The notes: generated by a model not told the origin, from the sequence alone. A DNA stretch of 64,000 bases from JAEULH01 sp963789785 (GCA_963789785.1 CAWBNC010000035.1:1-64000); one strand, 5' to 3'. Shown: positions 39,073 through 48,329, numbered from the stretch's first letter. Translations and numbers: made by a program.

Positions 39073-39324
39073 ATGTCCTCGGAAAAATCACAAAATGTTC
39101 AGGACGTGTTTCTCAACCACATTCGCAAGAACAAGACGCCGGTGACAATCTTCCTAGTCAATGGCGTCAAGCTTCAGGGGATCGTAACCTGGTTTGACCA
39201 GTTTTCCGTTCTGCTTCGCCGTGACGGACACACACAACTGGTCTACAAGCACGCCATCTCGACGGTCATGCCTTCGGTCCAGATTCAACTCTTCGAGCCG
39301 GACAAGGAAGCAACGACGGCGTGA
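39073..39324 (+). CDS. hfq: RNA chaperone Hfq
   Basis: The 83-residue Sm-like protein pairs small RNAs with mRNAs as a hexameric ring. The Sm1 region contains NVQDVFLNHIRKNKTPVTIF and GVKLQGIVTWFDQFSVLL; Sm2 contains the signature LVYKHAISTVMP, with the YKHA motif of the proximal RNA site. ATG 39073 was chosen because GAGGGG lies about 8 bases upstream and homology begins there; an in-frame ATG at 39046 is less likely. hflX follows 18 bases later. Confidence 0.97.
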   Translation: MSSEKSQNVQDVFLNHIRKNKTPVTIFLVNGVKLQGIVTWFDQFSVLLRRDGHTQLVYKHAISTVMPSVQIQLFEPDKEATTA

Positions 39325-39342
39325 CGATTTCGTCCGCCCGCC

Positions 39343-40668
39343 GTGCGTAGGGAGCATCAACCCTCTTCGAGCTCTGGCGCCGGTGCCTGTGTCGTCGTTC
39401 ACCCCGCGCTGAAATCCGGAACCCGGACACGGGCTCCAGAGGCGAGGCTCGGTGAAGCGGTCGGACTCGCCGAAGCCATCGGGCTAAAGGTCGCAGTCTC
39501 TGAAGTCGTGCCTTTGTCCGCCGTGCGGCCGGCGACGATGCTTGGCGCCGGTACGGTCGAACGTCTGGCGGAAACGATCGCGGGTGCGCAAGACGAGAAC
39601 GGTGAGCCTGTCGTCGTTGTAATCGATGCGGCGCTTGCGCCGATACAGCAGCGCAACCTAGAGCGGGCTTGGAATGCCAAGGTTGTCGACCGGACCGGCC
39701 TGATTCTCGAAATCTTCGGCAAGCGTGCGCGCACTGCCGAAGGACGGCTGCAGGTCGAACTGGCTGCGCTGGTCTACCAGCGGAGCCGGCTGGTGCGCAG
39801 CTGGACCCATCTTGAGCGCCAGCGGGGCGGGTTTGGCTTCATGGGCGGTCCTGGCGAAGCACAGATCGAGACCGATCGCCGACTGATCGGCGAGCGTATC
39901 ATCCGGATCCGCGCGCAGCTCAAGACCGTCCGGCGAACCCGGGCCTTGCACCGACAGGCTCGGCGCCGGGTGCCCTACCCAGTGATCGCTCTTGTCGGCT
40001 ACACCAATGCCGGCAAGTCGACCTTGTTCAACCGGCTCACCAACGCCGATGTGGTTGCCCATGATCAGCTTTTCGCGACGCTCGACCCGACCATGCGGGC
40101 CTTGTCCCTGCCTTCGCACCGCACCGCAATTCTGTCCGACACGGTCGGCTTCATCTCTGATCTTCCGCACGAACTCGTTGAGGCGTTTCGCGCAACCCTG
40201 GAAGAGGTTAACGAGGCTGACGCCGTCGTTCATGTCCGCGATATTGCGCACCCCGACAGCGCGGAACAGAAGGAAGACGTTCATGCGGTTCTACGCAGCA
40301 TGGGCCTTGCAGACACCGTAGAAGGTTCGCTGATCGAGGTCCTTAACAAGGCCGATCTGCTGCCCGAAGACGAGCGCGACGTTCTTGCAAACCGGATCTC
40401 CAGGAGCAATGCGCACGCCATTCTCCTGTCGGCCAAGATGGGAACCAACTGCGATCGGCTTCTCGCCCTTCTCGATGAACGTCTGGCCGCTTCCGCGGCG
40501 TTGATGGATGTGGCGCTGCCGGCGAGCGACGGAGAGTTGCTGGCGTGGATCTACCGGCATGGGCAGGTTGTCTCGCGAGAGGACGCGGACGAGGTCGTTC
40601 GGCTCAAGGTCCGCCTTGATTCCGATCAGGCCGTCCGTCTGAGCCGTCGATTGGGTCTTGAAGCCTGA
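39343..40668 (+). CDS. hflX: ribosome-associated GTPase HflX
   Basis: HflX binds the 50S subunit and splits stalled ribosomes under stress. The 441-residue product has the N-terminal HflX domain (LGAGTVERLAETI, VVVIDAALAPIQQRNLE, AEGRLQVELAALVYQRSRL). The G domain has G1 GYTNAGKSTLFN (about residue 218), G3 DTVGFISDLPHELVEAFRAT and G4 NKADLLP. The start is GTG at 39343, right behind hfq, with which it is classically cotranscribed. The first 30 residues are poorly conserved and could be trimmed. Confidence 0.95.
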   Translation: MRREHQPSSSSGAGACVVVHPALKSGTRTRAPEARLGEAVGLAEAIGLKVAVSEVVPLSAVRPATMLGAGTVERLAETIAGAQDENGEPVVVVIDAALAPIQQRNLERAWNAKVVDRTGLILEIFGKRARTAEGRLQVELAALVYQRSRLVRSWTHLERQRGGFGFMGGPGEAQIETDRRLIGERIIRIRAQLKTVRRTRALHRQARRRVPYPVIALVGYTNAGKSTLFNRLTNADVVAHDQLFATLDPTMRALSLPSHRTAILSDTVGFISDLPHELVEAFRATLEEVNEADAVVHVRDIAHPDSAEQKEDVHAVLRSMGLADTVEGSLIEVLNKADLLPEDERDVLANRISRSNAHAILLSAKMGTNCDRLLALLDERLAASAALMDVALPASDGELLAWIYRHGQVVSREDADEVVRLKVRLDSDQAVRLSRRLGLEA

Positions 40669-41067
40669 GCACACGTCTACCAAGCGAGGTGAATGGCGAC
40701 GCTTTGTCGCAACGGCGATGGCGGAGCAAATCGCACCATCAAGCCCCGTTTGCATGTTATGGCAGCGAAAAGCACTTATGACGGGCTTGTCGATATTTCC
40801 GCCCGGTTCGATCTCAACGGCAACGACAGGGCAGTCGCGTCCTGTTACTTGCTCACCCGGGCATCGATCGCGATGAGCACGAACGACGTGAACATTCGGC
40901 GCGTGATCGTCGACCCCGCAGCGCGCTACCATGACAGTCGAGATCCCTACGCGTTATCCCGACGTCGTAAGGCTTCTTCGCGGAAGAGCCTTCGCTAGTA
41001 TTCAGGCAAAGCGGACGCGCGGTCAGGGTGCGCACCCGCCGAGGGCAGAAAAACGAAGGATGAAGGC
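40669..41067. other. 400-bp stretch without a convincing gene
   Basis: A frame on the plus strand is open from 40693 to 40998 but shows no recognisable domain and ends in Arg/Ser-rich sequence. A hairpin AAGGCT/AGCCTT is centred near 40980 and lacks a T run. The promoter of the following phosphatase gene should lie here, but no clear hexamers were found. Confidence 0.4.
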
Positions 41068-41916
41068 GTGGCCACCGGACCCGACGCGGACAAGGTAATC
41101 GCAATCATGCGTCGCGTCGCCGCGGCGGAAATCATGCCGCGGTTTGGCAAGCTGTCCCCTGGAGAGGTTACGGAAAAGCGCGGGCCGAAGGATCTGGTTA
41201 CGATTGCGGACACGCTTGCCGAAGGCGCCATCGGCGAAGAACTTACTCGGCTCTGGCCGGGCAGTGCGGTGGTCGGCGAGGAAGCCGCCGACGCCGATCC
41301 TGACTTGCTTCAGGCACTCGCCGGCGATGCTCCCGTCTGGCTGATCGACCCCGTTGACGGCACCAACAACTATGTTCGTGGTGTCGCCTGTTTCGCCGTC
41401 ATCATCGGCTTTTGCGCGGGCGGGGACATCCGCGCCGGCTGGATCCACGACCCGGTTGCTGATACGACCGTCTGGGCAAAGGAAGGCGAGGGCACCTGGC
41501 TCGACACCGAAGCGGCACGCCGTCGCCTGCGGCTTCCCCCGCCGAAAGCTGTGGCGCAAATGACCGGGTCGCTTGGCTATCGCTGGTCCAAGCGGCTCAA
41601 GGAGCGGCTCAAGGCGGGAATTGGCCTATCCGTGCCGCACTTCGTTCGCTATGGCTGCACCGGCCGGGAGTATATGGACCTTGCGTCCGGCAGACTGGAC
41701 TTCGCGGCTTACACGCGGCTCAAACCCTGGGATCATGCCGCTGGCGTTCTGATCTACCGCGAGGCTGGCGGAGTTGCGCAGATCATAGCTAAGGAGCGCG
41801 CTTATCGACCGGTGCCGGCCATTTCCGACGCGACACTGCTGCTGGCTCCGAACCAGGCTTGCTGGCGAGGGTTGAAGTCTACGCTCGATCTTCCTGGCGG
41901 CCGCGGACAAGACTAG
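41068..41916 (+). CDS. inositol-monophosphatase family phosphatase
   Basis: The 282-residue Mg-dependent phosphatase shows the metal-site motifs of the IMPase/CysQ/SuhB fold. These are VGEEAADADP (Glu ligand), WLIDPVDGTNNYVRG (the DPxDGT ligands, about residue 93) and KPWDHAAGVLIYREAGG (the WDxAAG motif). Likely substrates are inositol phosphate, PAP or a histidinol phosphate; the sequence does not decide. The start is GTG at 41068 preceded by an AAGGATGAAGG-type ribosome site. It lies 55 bp before the dehydrogenase gene. Confidence 0.85.
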   Translation: MATGPDADKVIAIMRRVAAAEIMPRFGKLSPGEVTEKRGPKDLVTIADTLAEGAIGEELTRLWPGSAVVGEEAADADPDLLQALAGDAPVWLIDPVDGTNNYVRGVACFAVIIGFCAGGDIRAGWIHDPVADTTVWAKEGEGTWLDTEAARRRLRLPPPKAVAQMTGSLGYRWSKRLKERLKAGIGLSVPHFVRYGCTGREYMDLASGRLDFAAYTRLKPWDHAAGVLIYREAGGVAQIIAKERAYRPVPAISDATLLLAPNQACWRGLKSTLDLPGGRGQD

Positions 41917-41971
41917 GATCCGCGACAACAGCGCCACGACGCTTCCGCTACCCGATCGGAGGACGATACTT

Positions 41972-42853
41972 ATGTCAGGTTCTCGCACGGCCTTTATTGG
42001 CCTTGGGGTCATGGGCTTCCCCATGGCGGGCCATCTTGCCGCAGCCGGTTACCAGGTCACCGTCTACAATCGCACCCGCAGCAGAGCGGAGGCGTGGGTC
42101 GACCGCCACCACGGGTCATTGGCGCAGACGCCCGCGGAAGCCGCAAGGGAAGCTGAGGTCGTCTTTTCGTGTGTCGGCAATGATGCCGATCTGCGCGAAG
42201 TCATGCTGGGCGAGTCCGGAATCATTGCCGGCACCGGCTCCGGGGCGATCATCGTCGACCATACGACAGCGTCCGCCAGAATTGCCCGCCAACTTGCAGC
42301 GGCGGCGTCGGAAAAGGGGATTGGTTTCCTTGACGCCCCTGTCTCCGGCGGTCAGGCCGGCGCCGAAAACGGCGCGCTCACTGTCATGGTCGGCGGGGCT
42401 CCCGAGCATTTTGCCAAAGTCGAAGCGGCCATTTCGACGTTCGCCAGGGCCGTGACGCTGATGGGACCGGCGGGTAGCGGCCAGCTCACCAAGATGGTCA
42501 ATCAGGTCTGTATCGCCGGCTTGCTTCAAAGCCTTTCCGAGGCTTTGGCTTTCGCCCAGCGCGCCGGGCTCGACGGGCGCCGTGTCGTCGATGTCATCTC
42601 CAAAGGTGCGGCGCAATCGTGGCAGATGGACAATCGGGCCGGATCGATGTTGGACGACCGTTTCGACTTCGGCTTTGCGGTCAACTGGATGCGGAAGGAC
42701 TTGGCTATCGTGCTCGAGGAAGCCCGCAGCAACGGCGCCTCGCTGCCGATCACAGCTATCGTCGACCAGCTCTACGCGCGCATCCAGGACAGCGGCGGCG
42801 GACGCTGGGACACCTCAAGCCTCATTCGCCTGCTCCGCTCAAATGCCGGCTAA
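41972..42853 (+). CDS. 3-hydroxyisobutyrate-dehydrogenase-family oxidoreductase
   Basis: This 293-residue beta-hydroxyacid dehydrogenase has an N-terminal Rossmann fold (FIGLGVMGFPMAGHL, VYNRTRSRAEAW). The substrate-binding signature FLDAPVSGGQAGAENG and the catalytic Lys region GSGQLTKMVNQVCIAGLL follow. The Arg/Ser after the first strand of the cofactor site suggests NADP preference. Substrates in this family include 3-hydroxyisobutyrate, tartronate semialdehyde and glyoxylate. Its 3' end overlaps the convergent peroxiredoxin gene by 4 bases. Confidence 0.87.
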   Translation: MSGSRTAFIGLGVMGFPMAGHLAAAGYQVTVYNRTRSRAEAWVDRHHGSLAQTPAEAAREAEVVFSCVGNDADLREVMLGESGIIAGTGSGAIIVDHTTASARIARQLAAAASEKGIGFLDAPVSGGQAGAENGALTVMVGGAPEHFAKVEAAISTFARAVTLMGPAGSGQLTKMVNQVCIAGLLQSLSEALAFAQRAGLDGRRVVDVISKGAAQSWQMDNRAGSMLDDRFDFGFAVNWMRKDLAIVLEEARSNGASLPITAIVDQLYARIQDSGGGRWDTSSLIRLLRSNAG

Positions 42854-43521
42854 CTGGCGCGCGCGGGCTGCTGAATCGCCCGGACACGTTTGAGCAGATC
42901 GGCCGGGTCGGGCCTCTGGGTGTAGTCGGGATTAACGTCGGCGTAGACGATGCGTCGACTGGGCGCGATGATGTATGTCGCCGGCACCGGCAGCTCGAAA
43001 GAATCCGTTCCATTGGTCGCCGGGAGGTCGATGCCCAGCGTTGCATAGGCGCTGCGAAAAGCTTCGGGCAACACGTAGACCAGCCCGAACGCGCGGGCGA
43101 CCGTGCTGGCGAAGTCGCTCAGCACAGGGAAGCCGATATCAAGCTTTTCGGCGGTCGCCGTGGAGCACTGCAGCGTCTGCGGCGAGACCGCCAGCACCTC
43201 GGCGCCGGCATCGCGCAACCCCGGGGCCGCCTCGTCAAGGGCCCGGAGGTAGGCGCTGCAGTATCCGCACCAGCCGCCGCGGTAGAAGGTCAGAACAACC
43301 GGCCCGCCAATCAGCTGGTTGGACAAGGTGACCGTCCGCCCGGAAGCGTCCGGCAGGGCAAAATCGTCAACGGTCTCGCCCTCCTGGCGCGACAGCATCG
43401 CCTTGTTGTCCTCAAGGAGCTCGCGTGCGGCTTCGGTCAGCGACTCCGCGGCCACCGCGCCAAGGCCGCTACGGACGTTGTCGAGCGCATCGATCAGGCC
43501 GGACACCATGCTCATAACCAT
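42850..43521 (-). CDS. peroxiredoxin-like protein (AhpC/TSA family)
   Basis: The 223-residue thioredoxin-fold protein has about 50 N-terminal helical residues, then GETVDDFALPDASGRTVTL and the active site FYRGGWCGYCSAYLRAL, with two cysteines in a CxxC arrangement. EVLAVSPQTLQCSTATAEKL and FPVLSDFASTVARAFGLVY follow. These match AhpC/TSA proteins that reduce peroxides with thiols. The CxxC is more thioredoxin-like than the usual Prx PxxxTxxC, so it may act as a disulfide reductase. A tandem 22-bp repeat lies upstream. Confidence 0.8.
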   Translation of the reverse strand: MVMSMVSGLIDALDNVRSGLGAVAAESLTEAARELLEDNKAMLSRQEGETVDDFALPDASGRTVTLSNQLIGGPVVLTFYRGGWCGYCSAYLRALDEAAPGLRDAGAEVLAVSPQTLQCSTATAEKLDIGFPVLSDFASTVARAFGLVYVLPEAFRSAYATLGIDLPATNGTDSFELPVPATYIIAPSRRIVYADVNPDYTQRPDPADLLKRVRAIQQPARAS

Positions 43522-43628
43522 CGCTCCTCAACTGCTTGGAAGGCCGCGGCGGGAAGCGCCGCGGCTGCCTGTTCTGTTGCTAGCTGGGAAGCCTGGGCCG
43601 GTTTTCCAGAGCCTGCTCAGGCCACGCT

Positions 43629-43672
43629 ATATCCTCCTCATCTGTGATAGATATCCTCCTCATCTGTGATAG
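43629..43672. repeat. tandem duplication of a 22-bp unit upstream of the peroxiredoxin gene
   Basis: The unit ATATCCTCCTCATCTGTGATAG occurs twice back to back (43629-43650 and 43651-43672) with no mismatch. It lies 107-151 bp before the peroxiredoxin ATG at 43521, in its promoter region, and also 76 bp past the stop of the fusion gene. A period of 22 bp equals about two helical turns, so two regulator dimers could bind one face; that is inference. A slipped-strand duplication without function is the alternative. Confidence 0.9.
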
Positions 43673-43747
43673 CCGGCGAAGCGCATGCCGGCAGCGAACT
43701 CTATAAAAGAGGCATGACAGGCGGGTGACGGTGGGCTGACGTTTTGG

Positions 43748-46489
43748 TCAATCTTGCCGAGGGGCGAGCGCGGCGACGGCGTCGCGCAGTGTCGCGGCGA
43801 TGGCCGCCGGCTCCGTTTCCGCGGATGCATTCAGCCGTCCGGGGTCGATGACCGGACCGAACCGAACGCGGACCGGGCGCGGCCGGGGCAGCCGCCGTGT
43901 TCGCGGCATGGCGGCGAAGGTGCCGTCGATGCAGGCGGGCACCACGGGCACCGGCCGGCGGCCCAGAAGCGCGCCGACGCCCGGACGAAACGCCTGAAGG
44001 CGGCCGTCGGGCGAGCGCCACGACTCGGGATACCAGACGAGACCGTGACCGCGGTCGAGAACTGCCTCCGCCATCGCCAGCGTCGCCGCAGCATCGCGCT
44101 CGTCGACGGGGAAGATCTGCGCGGCGCGGCAGAAGCCGCGGGAGAATGCGCCGGAGAACAGCCGGTCGCGGTCGCCCGACCAGTAGACATCGCGCACTGT
44201 TGCTCGCGGCAGCGCCGCAGCCAACGCCAGCGGATCGAGGTCGCTGACGTGATTGGCGACGATCAGAAACGGGCCTCTGGCTGGTAGGTGGTCCCGGCCG
44301 ACAACCTGAAGCCGGAATACCGTCCGCATCAGCGCGCGATTAAACAGGTCGAGACACTGGCCCAGAAGCCATGTCAATCCGCCCACCGGCGCCAGCCACC
44401 GCGTCGTGTCGGCCTCGATCGCGTCCCGGTTGGCGAACTTCAGGCCGCCGCGCTCGGCTCCTGCTTCGAGGTCTTCCGCCCGCGGTGCCGCCGCGACGAG
44501 GCGGACGAGATCACGCACCGTTTCAACCGCGGCCAGTTGCTTGGGTTCGAGCGCGCGACCGGTTGCTGCCTCCAGAGCCATGCCGAGGCCCAGCCACTCG
44601 AGCGAGTCGATGCCGAGATCGAGCTGCGGGTTCGCATCCATACCGAGGCGCCTGTCGGCGTAGCGCTCCTTGAGCATCGCCCATGTTGCCGCAGCCGCCG
44701 GCTCGGCAAGCAGCGCCCTGTCTTCTTCGCCAGGCTCGGCCGGGGCGGCCGGACGGGCTTCGCCGCGCCGCGCCCGCTCGTATAGCTCCGGCAGGAGAAA
44801 GCGCTGGTATTTGCCGAGGCGGGTTCGCGGCAGTGGTTGGCGGCTGATGGCGTAGCCGCTGAGGCGCTGGTGGGATGCCAGCGCCTGCGCCTTGGATGCC
44901 AGCGTCACCCGAACGACATCATCGGGCGAAGCGAAGCCGCCGCTGCGCACCGCTTCGGCGTCGGGGACGATGAGGCCGACCAGATCGCCGTCGCGCTCGA
45001 GCACCGCCACCTCGGCGAAGTAGGGCGTCTCGCCGTAAACGCGTTCGAGATCCTCCGGAAAGACGTTCTTGCCGCCCCCCAGCACGATCATTTCCTTGAC
45101 CCGGCCGGTAACGTAGACGAAGCCGTCGGTGTCGATGTTGCCGAGGTCGCCGGTGCGGAACCAGCTGTCGACGGTGAATGCCTGCGCATTGGCCTCCGGG
45201 TTGTCGAGATAGCCGGAAAAGACGCTGGGTCCCTTGAGCTCGATCTCCCCATGTCCTTTCCCGCCGCTTCCGCCCGAGGCCGCATCGTATGGCGCATCGA
45301 TGTTCCGTGGAGCGATGCGCACCGCGCCGCCGGAGAGCGGCCGGCCCTCGCTGCCGATGCGCTTGGATCCGGGCACATTGCCGGTAAAGGCCGAGGCGGT
45401 TTCGGCCAGGCCGTAGCCGGTCAGCAGCTCCCAGCCGAGCCCTTCGATCTTCCAGATCACCGTCGCTTCGAGCTTGGCCCCGGCCGAGACCATCAGTCGC
45501 AGGCTGCCGCCAAAGCGGGCGTGAACTGCGGCGAACAGCATCCGGCCTAGGCGCAGACCGAGACGGCGCCGGGCCGCCACCGATAGCGCCAGCAGGCCGG
45601 CAAAGGCGCGACTAGCGGCTTTGCCGCGGGCGCGAGCCTGCGCCTCGATCCCTGCGACCAGCGCCTGGTAGAGCCTGGGTACGCCGATCATCATCGTCGC
45701 CTCGCTCTTCTGCAGAGCGCGCACGATCGCCGGTCCCTGAGGGGCCTGCGGCAGGACGATCACCGCTCCCGTCCAAAGCGGCACCAGCACGCCGACGACG
45801 AAGGGATAAACGTGATGCAGAGGCAGCGGCACAAGCAGGCGGTCGTTGCCGCCGATCAGGCCGATGCCGGCAATCGCACGGACATTGGCTTCGATGTTGG
45901 CATAGCTCAGGGTGAAATACTTGGGCGGGCCGGTTGTCCCGGAGGTAAACACCATCATCGCCGGCCGGTCGGCCGACAGCCTCGGCAGTGTCACGTCGTC
46001 GGGCGCGCTCTCTTCCAGCGCCGAAAGGGTCAGCCGGGATTGGCCATGCGCCTGGTCGATCCGGGAGCGGTCGTCGGCGTCGCCGCCAATTGTGACGATC
46101 TCGCCGAGCCCCGCCACGTCGATGCCGACGAGAAGCGCCGCCTGTTCACCACCGACGAACAGCCGCGTCATCGCGCTGGCGCGGACGATCATCGCGACTT
46201 CGTCGGCGGCGGCCAGAGGATCGATCGGCACACTTACCGCGCCGGCGGCGCCGATCGCGAGGCGGGCGATGATCCACTCCGGCCCGTTGGGCGCGAACAG
46301 CCCGATCCGCTCGCCTGGGCTGACATTGCGGGCAACGAGACCGCGGGCGATCGCCGCCGCACGCGCGGCGATGATGTGGGTGCTCAACCCCCGCATGCGC
46401 TCGCCATCGTCGAAGAGTACCGCCGTGGCCTCGACGCGGTCGGCCATCAGCTCGATCAGACCGGTCAGCGCTGGTTCCCTGGCGTTCAT
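43748..46489 (-). CDS. three-domain protein: adenylate-forming acyl synthetase, acyl carrier domain, PlsC-type acyltransferase
   Basis: The 913-residue protein joins three modules. Residues about 10-580 are an ANL-family acyl-activating domain with MVFTSGTTGPPKYF, LTGYGLAETASAFTG, WFRTGDLGNIDTDGFV and a C-terminal Lys in RTRLGKYQRF. Residues about 590-660 are a carrier domain with the phosphopantetheine Ser in LDLGIDSLEWLGLG. Residues about 690-910 are a lysophospholipid acyltransferase domain with the HX4D motif IVANHVSDLDPLAL and the substrate motif WYPESWRSPDG. The likely job is to activate a fatty acid, hold it on the carrier and transfer it to a lysolipid or similar acceptor, all inferred. 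ATG 46489 fits homology. Confidence 0.85.
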   Translation of the reverse strand: MNAREPALTGLIELMADRVEATAVLFDDGERMRGLSTHIIAARAAAIARGLVARNVSPGERIGLFAPNGPEWIIARLAIGAAGAVSVPIDPLAAADEVAMIVRASAMTRLFVGGEQAALLVGIDVAGLGEIVTIGGDADDRSRIDQAHGQSRLTLSALEESAPDDVTLPRLSADRPAMMVFTSGTTGPPKYFTLSYANIEANVRAIAGIGLIGGNDRLLVPLPLHHVYPFVVGVLVPLWTGAVIVLPQAPQGPAIVRALQKSEATMMIGVPRLYQALVAGIEAQARARGKAASRAFAGLLALSVAARRRLGLRLGRMLFAAVHARFGGSLRLMVSAGAKLEATVIWKIEGLGWELLTGYGLAETASAFTGNVPGSKRIGSEGRPLSGGAVRIAPRNIDAPYDAASGGSGGKGHGEIELKGPSVFSGYLDNPEANAQAFTVDSWFRTGDLGNIDTDGFVYVTGRVKEMIVLGGGKNVFPEDLERVYGETPYFAEVAVLERDGDLVGLIVPDAEAVRSGGFASPDDVVRVTLASKAQALASHQRLSGYAISRQPLPRTRLGKYQRFLLPELYERARRGEARPAAPAEPGEEDRALLAEPAAAATWAMLKERYADRRLGMDANPQLDLGIDSLEWLGLGMALEAATGRALEPKQLAAVETVRDLVRLVAAAPRAEDLEAGAERGGLKFANRDAIEADTTRWLAPVGGLTWLLGQCLDLFNRALMRTVFRLQVVGRDHLPARGPFLIVANHVSDLDPLALAAALPRATVRDVYWSGDRDRLFSGAFSRGFCRAAQIFPVDERDAAATLAMAEAVLDRGHGLVWYPESWRSPDGRLQAFRPGVGALLGRRPVPVVPACIDGTFAAMPRTRRLPRPRPVRVRFGPVIDPGRLNASAETEPAAIAATLRDAVAALAPRQD

Positions 46490-46740
46490 GGAAAGCAGTA
46501 GATGGACGTTACAGGCCGGCGGTGACAACCGCTTTCCGATTGTTCTCCGCATCCGTGCGGCGAGCGCCGGAGCCGCTGGCGGCAGGCGTCGGCATCATCG
46601 CCGCGTGCGCCTCTCCTGTTGCGACATCAGCTTCAGACGCGCTTCGGCCGGCCCAGACCAAGGCTCAGGAAAGCTTGTGTCTCCGTGTCGGACCGTGCAT
46701 AACGCCGATCTCAGCGTCAGGGACAGCGCGGGGAGAGGAA

Positions 46741-47892
46741 ATGAAAATAGCGATACCGAGAGAACGGATGCCCGGCGAGACCCGGGTCGCCGCTTCGCCC
46801 GATATGGTGAAGAAACTTGTAGGCTTCGGCTTTAGCGTCGTTGTCGAGAAGGGCGCCGGAGAAGATGCAGCGATCCCGGACGCCGATTTTGAAGGCGCCG
46901 GCGCCAGCATCGTCAAGGACGAGGCGTCCGCGATCGGCGATGCGGACGTCGTTATCAAGGTTCAACGGCCGGTTATGGATGGCCGACTGAATGAAGTCAC
47001 GATGATGAAGAGCGGTGCGGTGCTGATTGCATCCTTGGCCGCGTTGACCCATCGCGAGGACGTCGAAGCCTATGCCCAGGCTGGGCTGACCACATTCGCC
47101 ATGGAACTGATGCCGCGGATCTCCCGGGCGCAGTCCATGGACATCCTGTCCAGCCAGAACAACCTTGCCGGCTACAAGGCCGCCATCGATGCAGCGGCCG
47201 AGTTCGGCGGTGCGTTCCCGTTGATGATGACCGCGGGCGGCACCGTTCCGGCGGCCAAGGTGTTCATCATGGGCGTTGGCGTCGCTGGCCTCCAGGCCAT
47301 CGCCACCGCCAAACGCCTCGGTGCGGTCGTCACCGCGACCGATGTTCGGCCGGCGACCAAGGAGCAGGTCGAAAGTCTTGGCGGCAAGTTCGTCATGGTC
47401 GACGAAGGCGCGATGAAGGATGCCGAGACGGCGGCGGGCTATGCCAAGGAGATGTCGGACGAGTTCAAGCGCAAGCAGGCCGAGGTTGTTGCCGATCACC
47501 TGAAGAAGCAGGACATCGTCATCACGACGGCGCTGATCCCGGGCAAGCCGGCGCCTAAGCTCCTCACCGAGGCGATGGTCAAGAGCATGAAGCCGGGGGC
47601 GGTCATCGTCGATCTGGCCGCGGAAACCGGCGGCAACTGCGAACTGACCGAGCCGGGCAAGGTCATCGTCAAGCATGGCATCAAGATCGTCGGCCACCTC
47701 AACGTCCCCGGCCGTCTGCCCAAGGACGCCAGCCAACTTTACGCTCGCAACGTGCTCAACTTCCTCACGCCGCACGTCAACAAGGAGCAGAAGACGCTGG
47801 CCTTCGACTGGGAGGACGAGACCGTCGCAGGTACGCTGGTGACCCGCGACGGGAAGATCGTTAACCCGCAGCTCACAGGGGAGGGGCAGTAA
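46741..47892 (+). CDS. pntAA: NAD(P) transhydrogenase subunit alpha part 1
   Basis: This is the NAD(H)-binding domain I of the proton-translocating transhydrogenase, 383 residues. Seen are MKIAIPRERMPGETRVAASP, LMPRISRAQSMDILSSQNN, KVFIMGVGVAGLQAIATAKR (Rossmann motif) and ATDVRPATKEQVESLGG, and TTALIPGKPAPKLL. ATG 46741 was chosen over a longer open frame because homology begins there and GGGGAGAGGAA precedes it. The split into pntAA, pntAB and pntB is typical of alphaproteobacteria such as Rhodospirillum rubrum. pntAB starts 2 bases after the stop. Confidence 0.96.
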   Translation: MKIAIPRERMPGETRVAASPDMVKKLVGFGFSVVVEKGAGEDAAIPDADFEGAGASIVKDEASAIGDADVVIKVQRPVMDGRLNEVTMMKSGAVLIASLAALTHREDVEAYAQAGLTTFAMELMPRISRAQSMDILSSQNNLAGYKAAIDAAAEFGGAFPLMMTAGGTVPAAKVFIMGVGVAGLQAIATAKRLGAVVTATDVRPATKEQVESLGGKFVMVDEGAMKDAETAAGYAKEMSDEFKRKQAEVVADHLKKQDIVITTALIPGKPAPKLLTEAMVKSMKPGAVIVDLAAETGGNCELTEPGKVIVKHGIKIVGHLNVPGRLPKDASQLYARNVLNFLTPHVNKEQKTLAFDWEDETVAGTLVTRDGKIVNPQLTGEGQ

Positions 47893-47894
47893 TT

Positions 47895-48314
47895 ATGGAT
47901 CAAGCCCTGATCGTGGAGAAGGCCGCGCAGCTCGCCAACGAGGCCGCGGCGCTGGCGGTTCGCGCGGGCGAGATGGCAGCCGCCGCCGCACAGGCGACGA
48001 TGGTCGGACCCGCCGAAGGCGGCGGCCATGGCGCGTTCTTATCGTTGTTCACGGTGTTCGTGCTGGCCGTATTCGTCGGTTTCTATGTGGTCTGGAGCGT
48101 CACACCGGCACTGCACTCGCCGCTGATGAGCGTGACCAACGCGATCTCGTCGGTGATCATCGTCGGCGGTCTGCTCGCGGCCGGACCGGCGCATTTTGAT
48201 TTCTCGAAGGTGATGGGCTTTTTTGCCGTCATCCTCGCATCGGTGAACATCTTCGGCGGTTTCATCGTCACCAGACGAATGCTGCAGATGTTCAAGAAAA
48301 AAGTGAAGAAGTAG
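47895..48314 (+). CDS. pntAB: NAD(P) transhydrogenase subunit alpha part 2
   Basis: The 139-residue protein carries the alpha-subunit membrane helices of domain II. An Ala-rich amphipathic N terminus is followed by hydrophobic helices FLSLFTVFVLAVFVGFYVVW, ISSVIIVGGLLAAG and VMGFFAVILASVNIFGGFIV, with a Lys-rich C terminus. It sits between pntAA and pntB in one operon; the spacing to pntB is 15 bp with a GGAAGGGGAG ribosome site. Confidence 0.95.
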   Translation: MDQALIVEKAAQLANEAAALAVRAGEMAAAAAQATMVGPAEGGGHGAFLSLFTVFVLAVFVGFYVVWSVTPALHSPLMSVTNAISSVIIVGGLLAAGPAHFDFSKVMGFFAVILASVNIFGGFIVTRRMLQMFKKKVKK

Positions 48315-48329
48315 GGAAGGGGAGCTCTA

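Noticed and set aside
40693..40998. Possible small gene in the gap after hflX
   Set aside because: The translation matches nothing I know, ends in Arg/Ser-rich sequence and has no good ribosome site. Kept only as part of the gap description.
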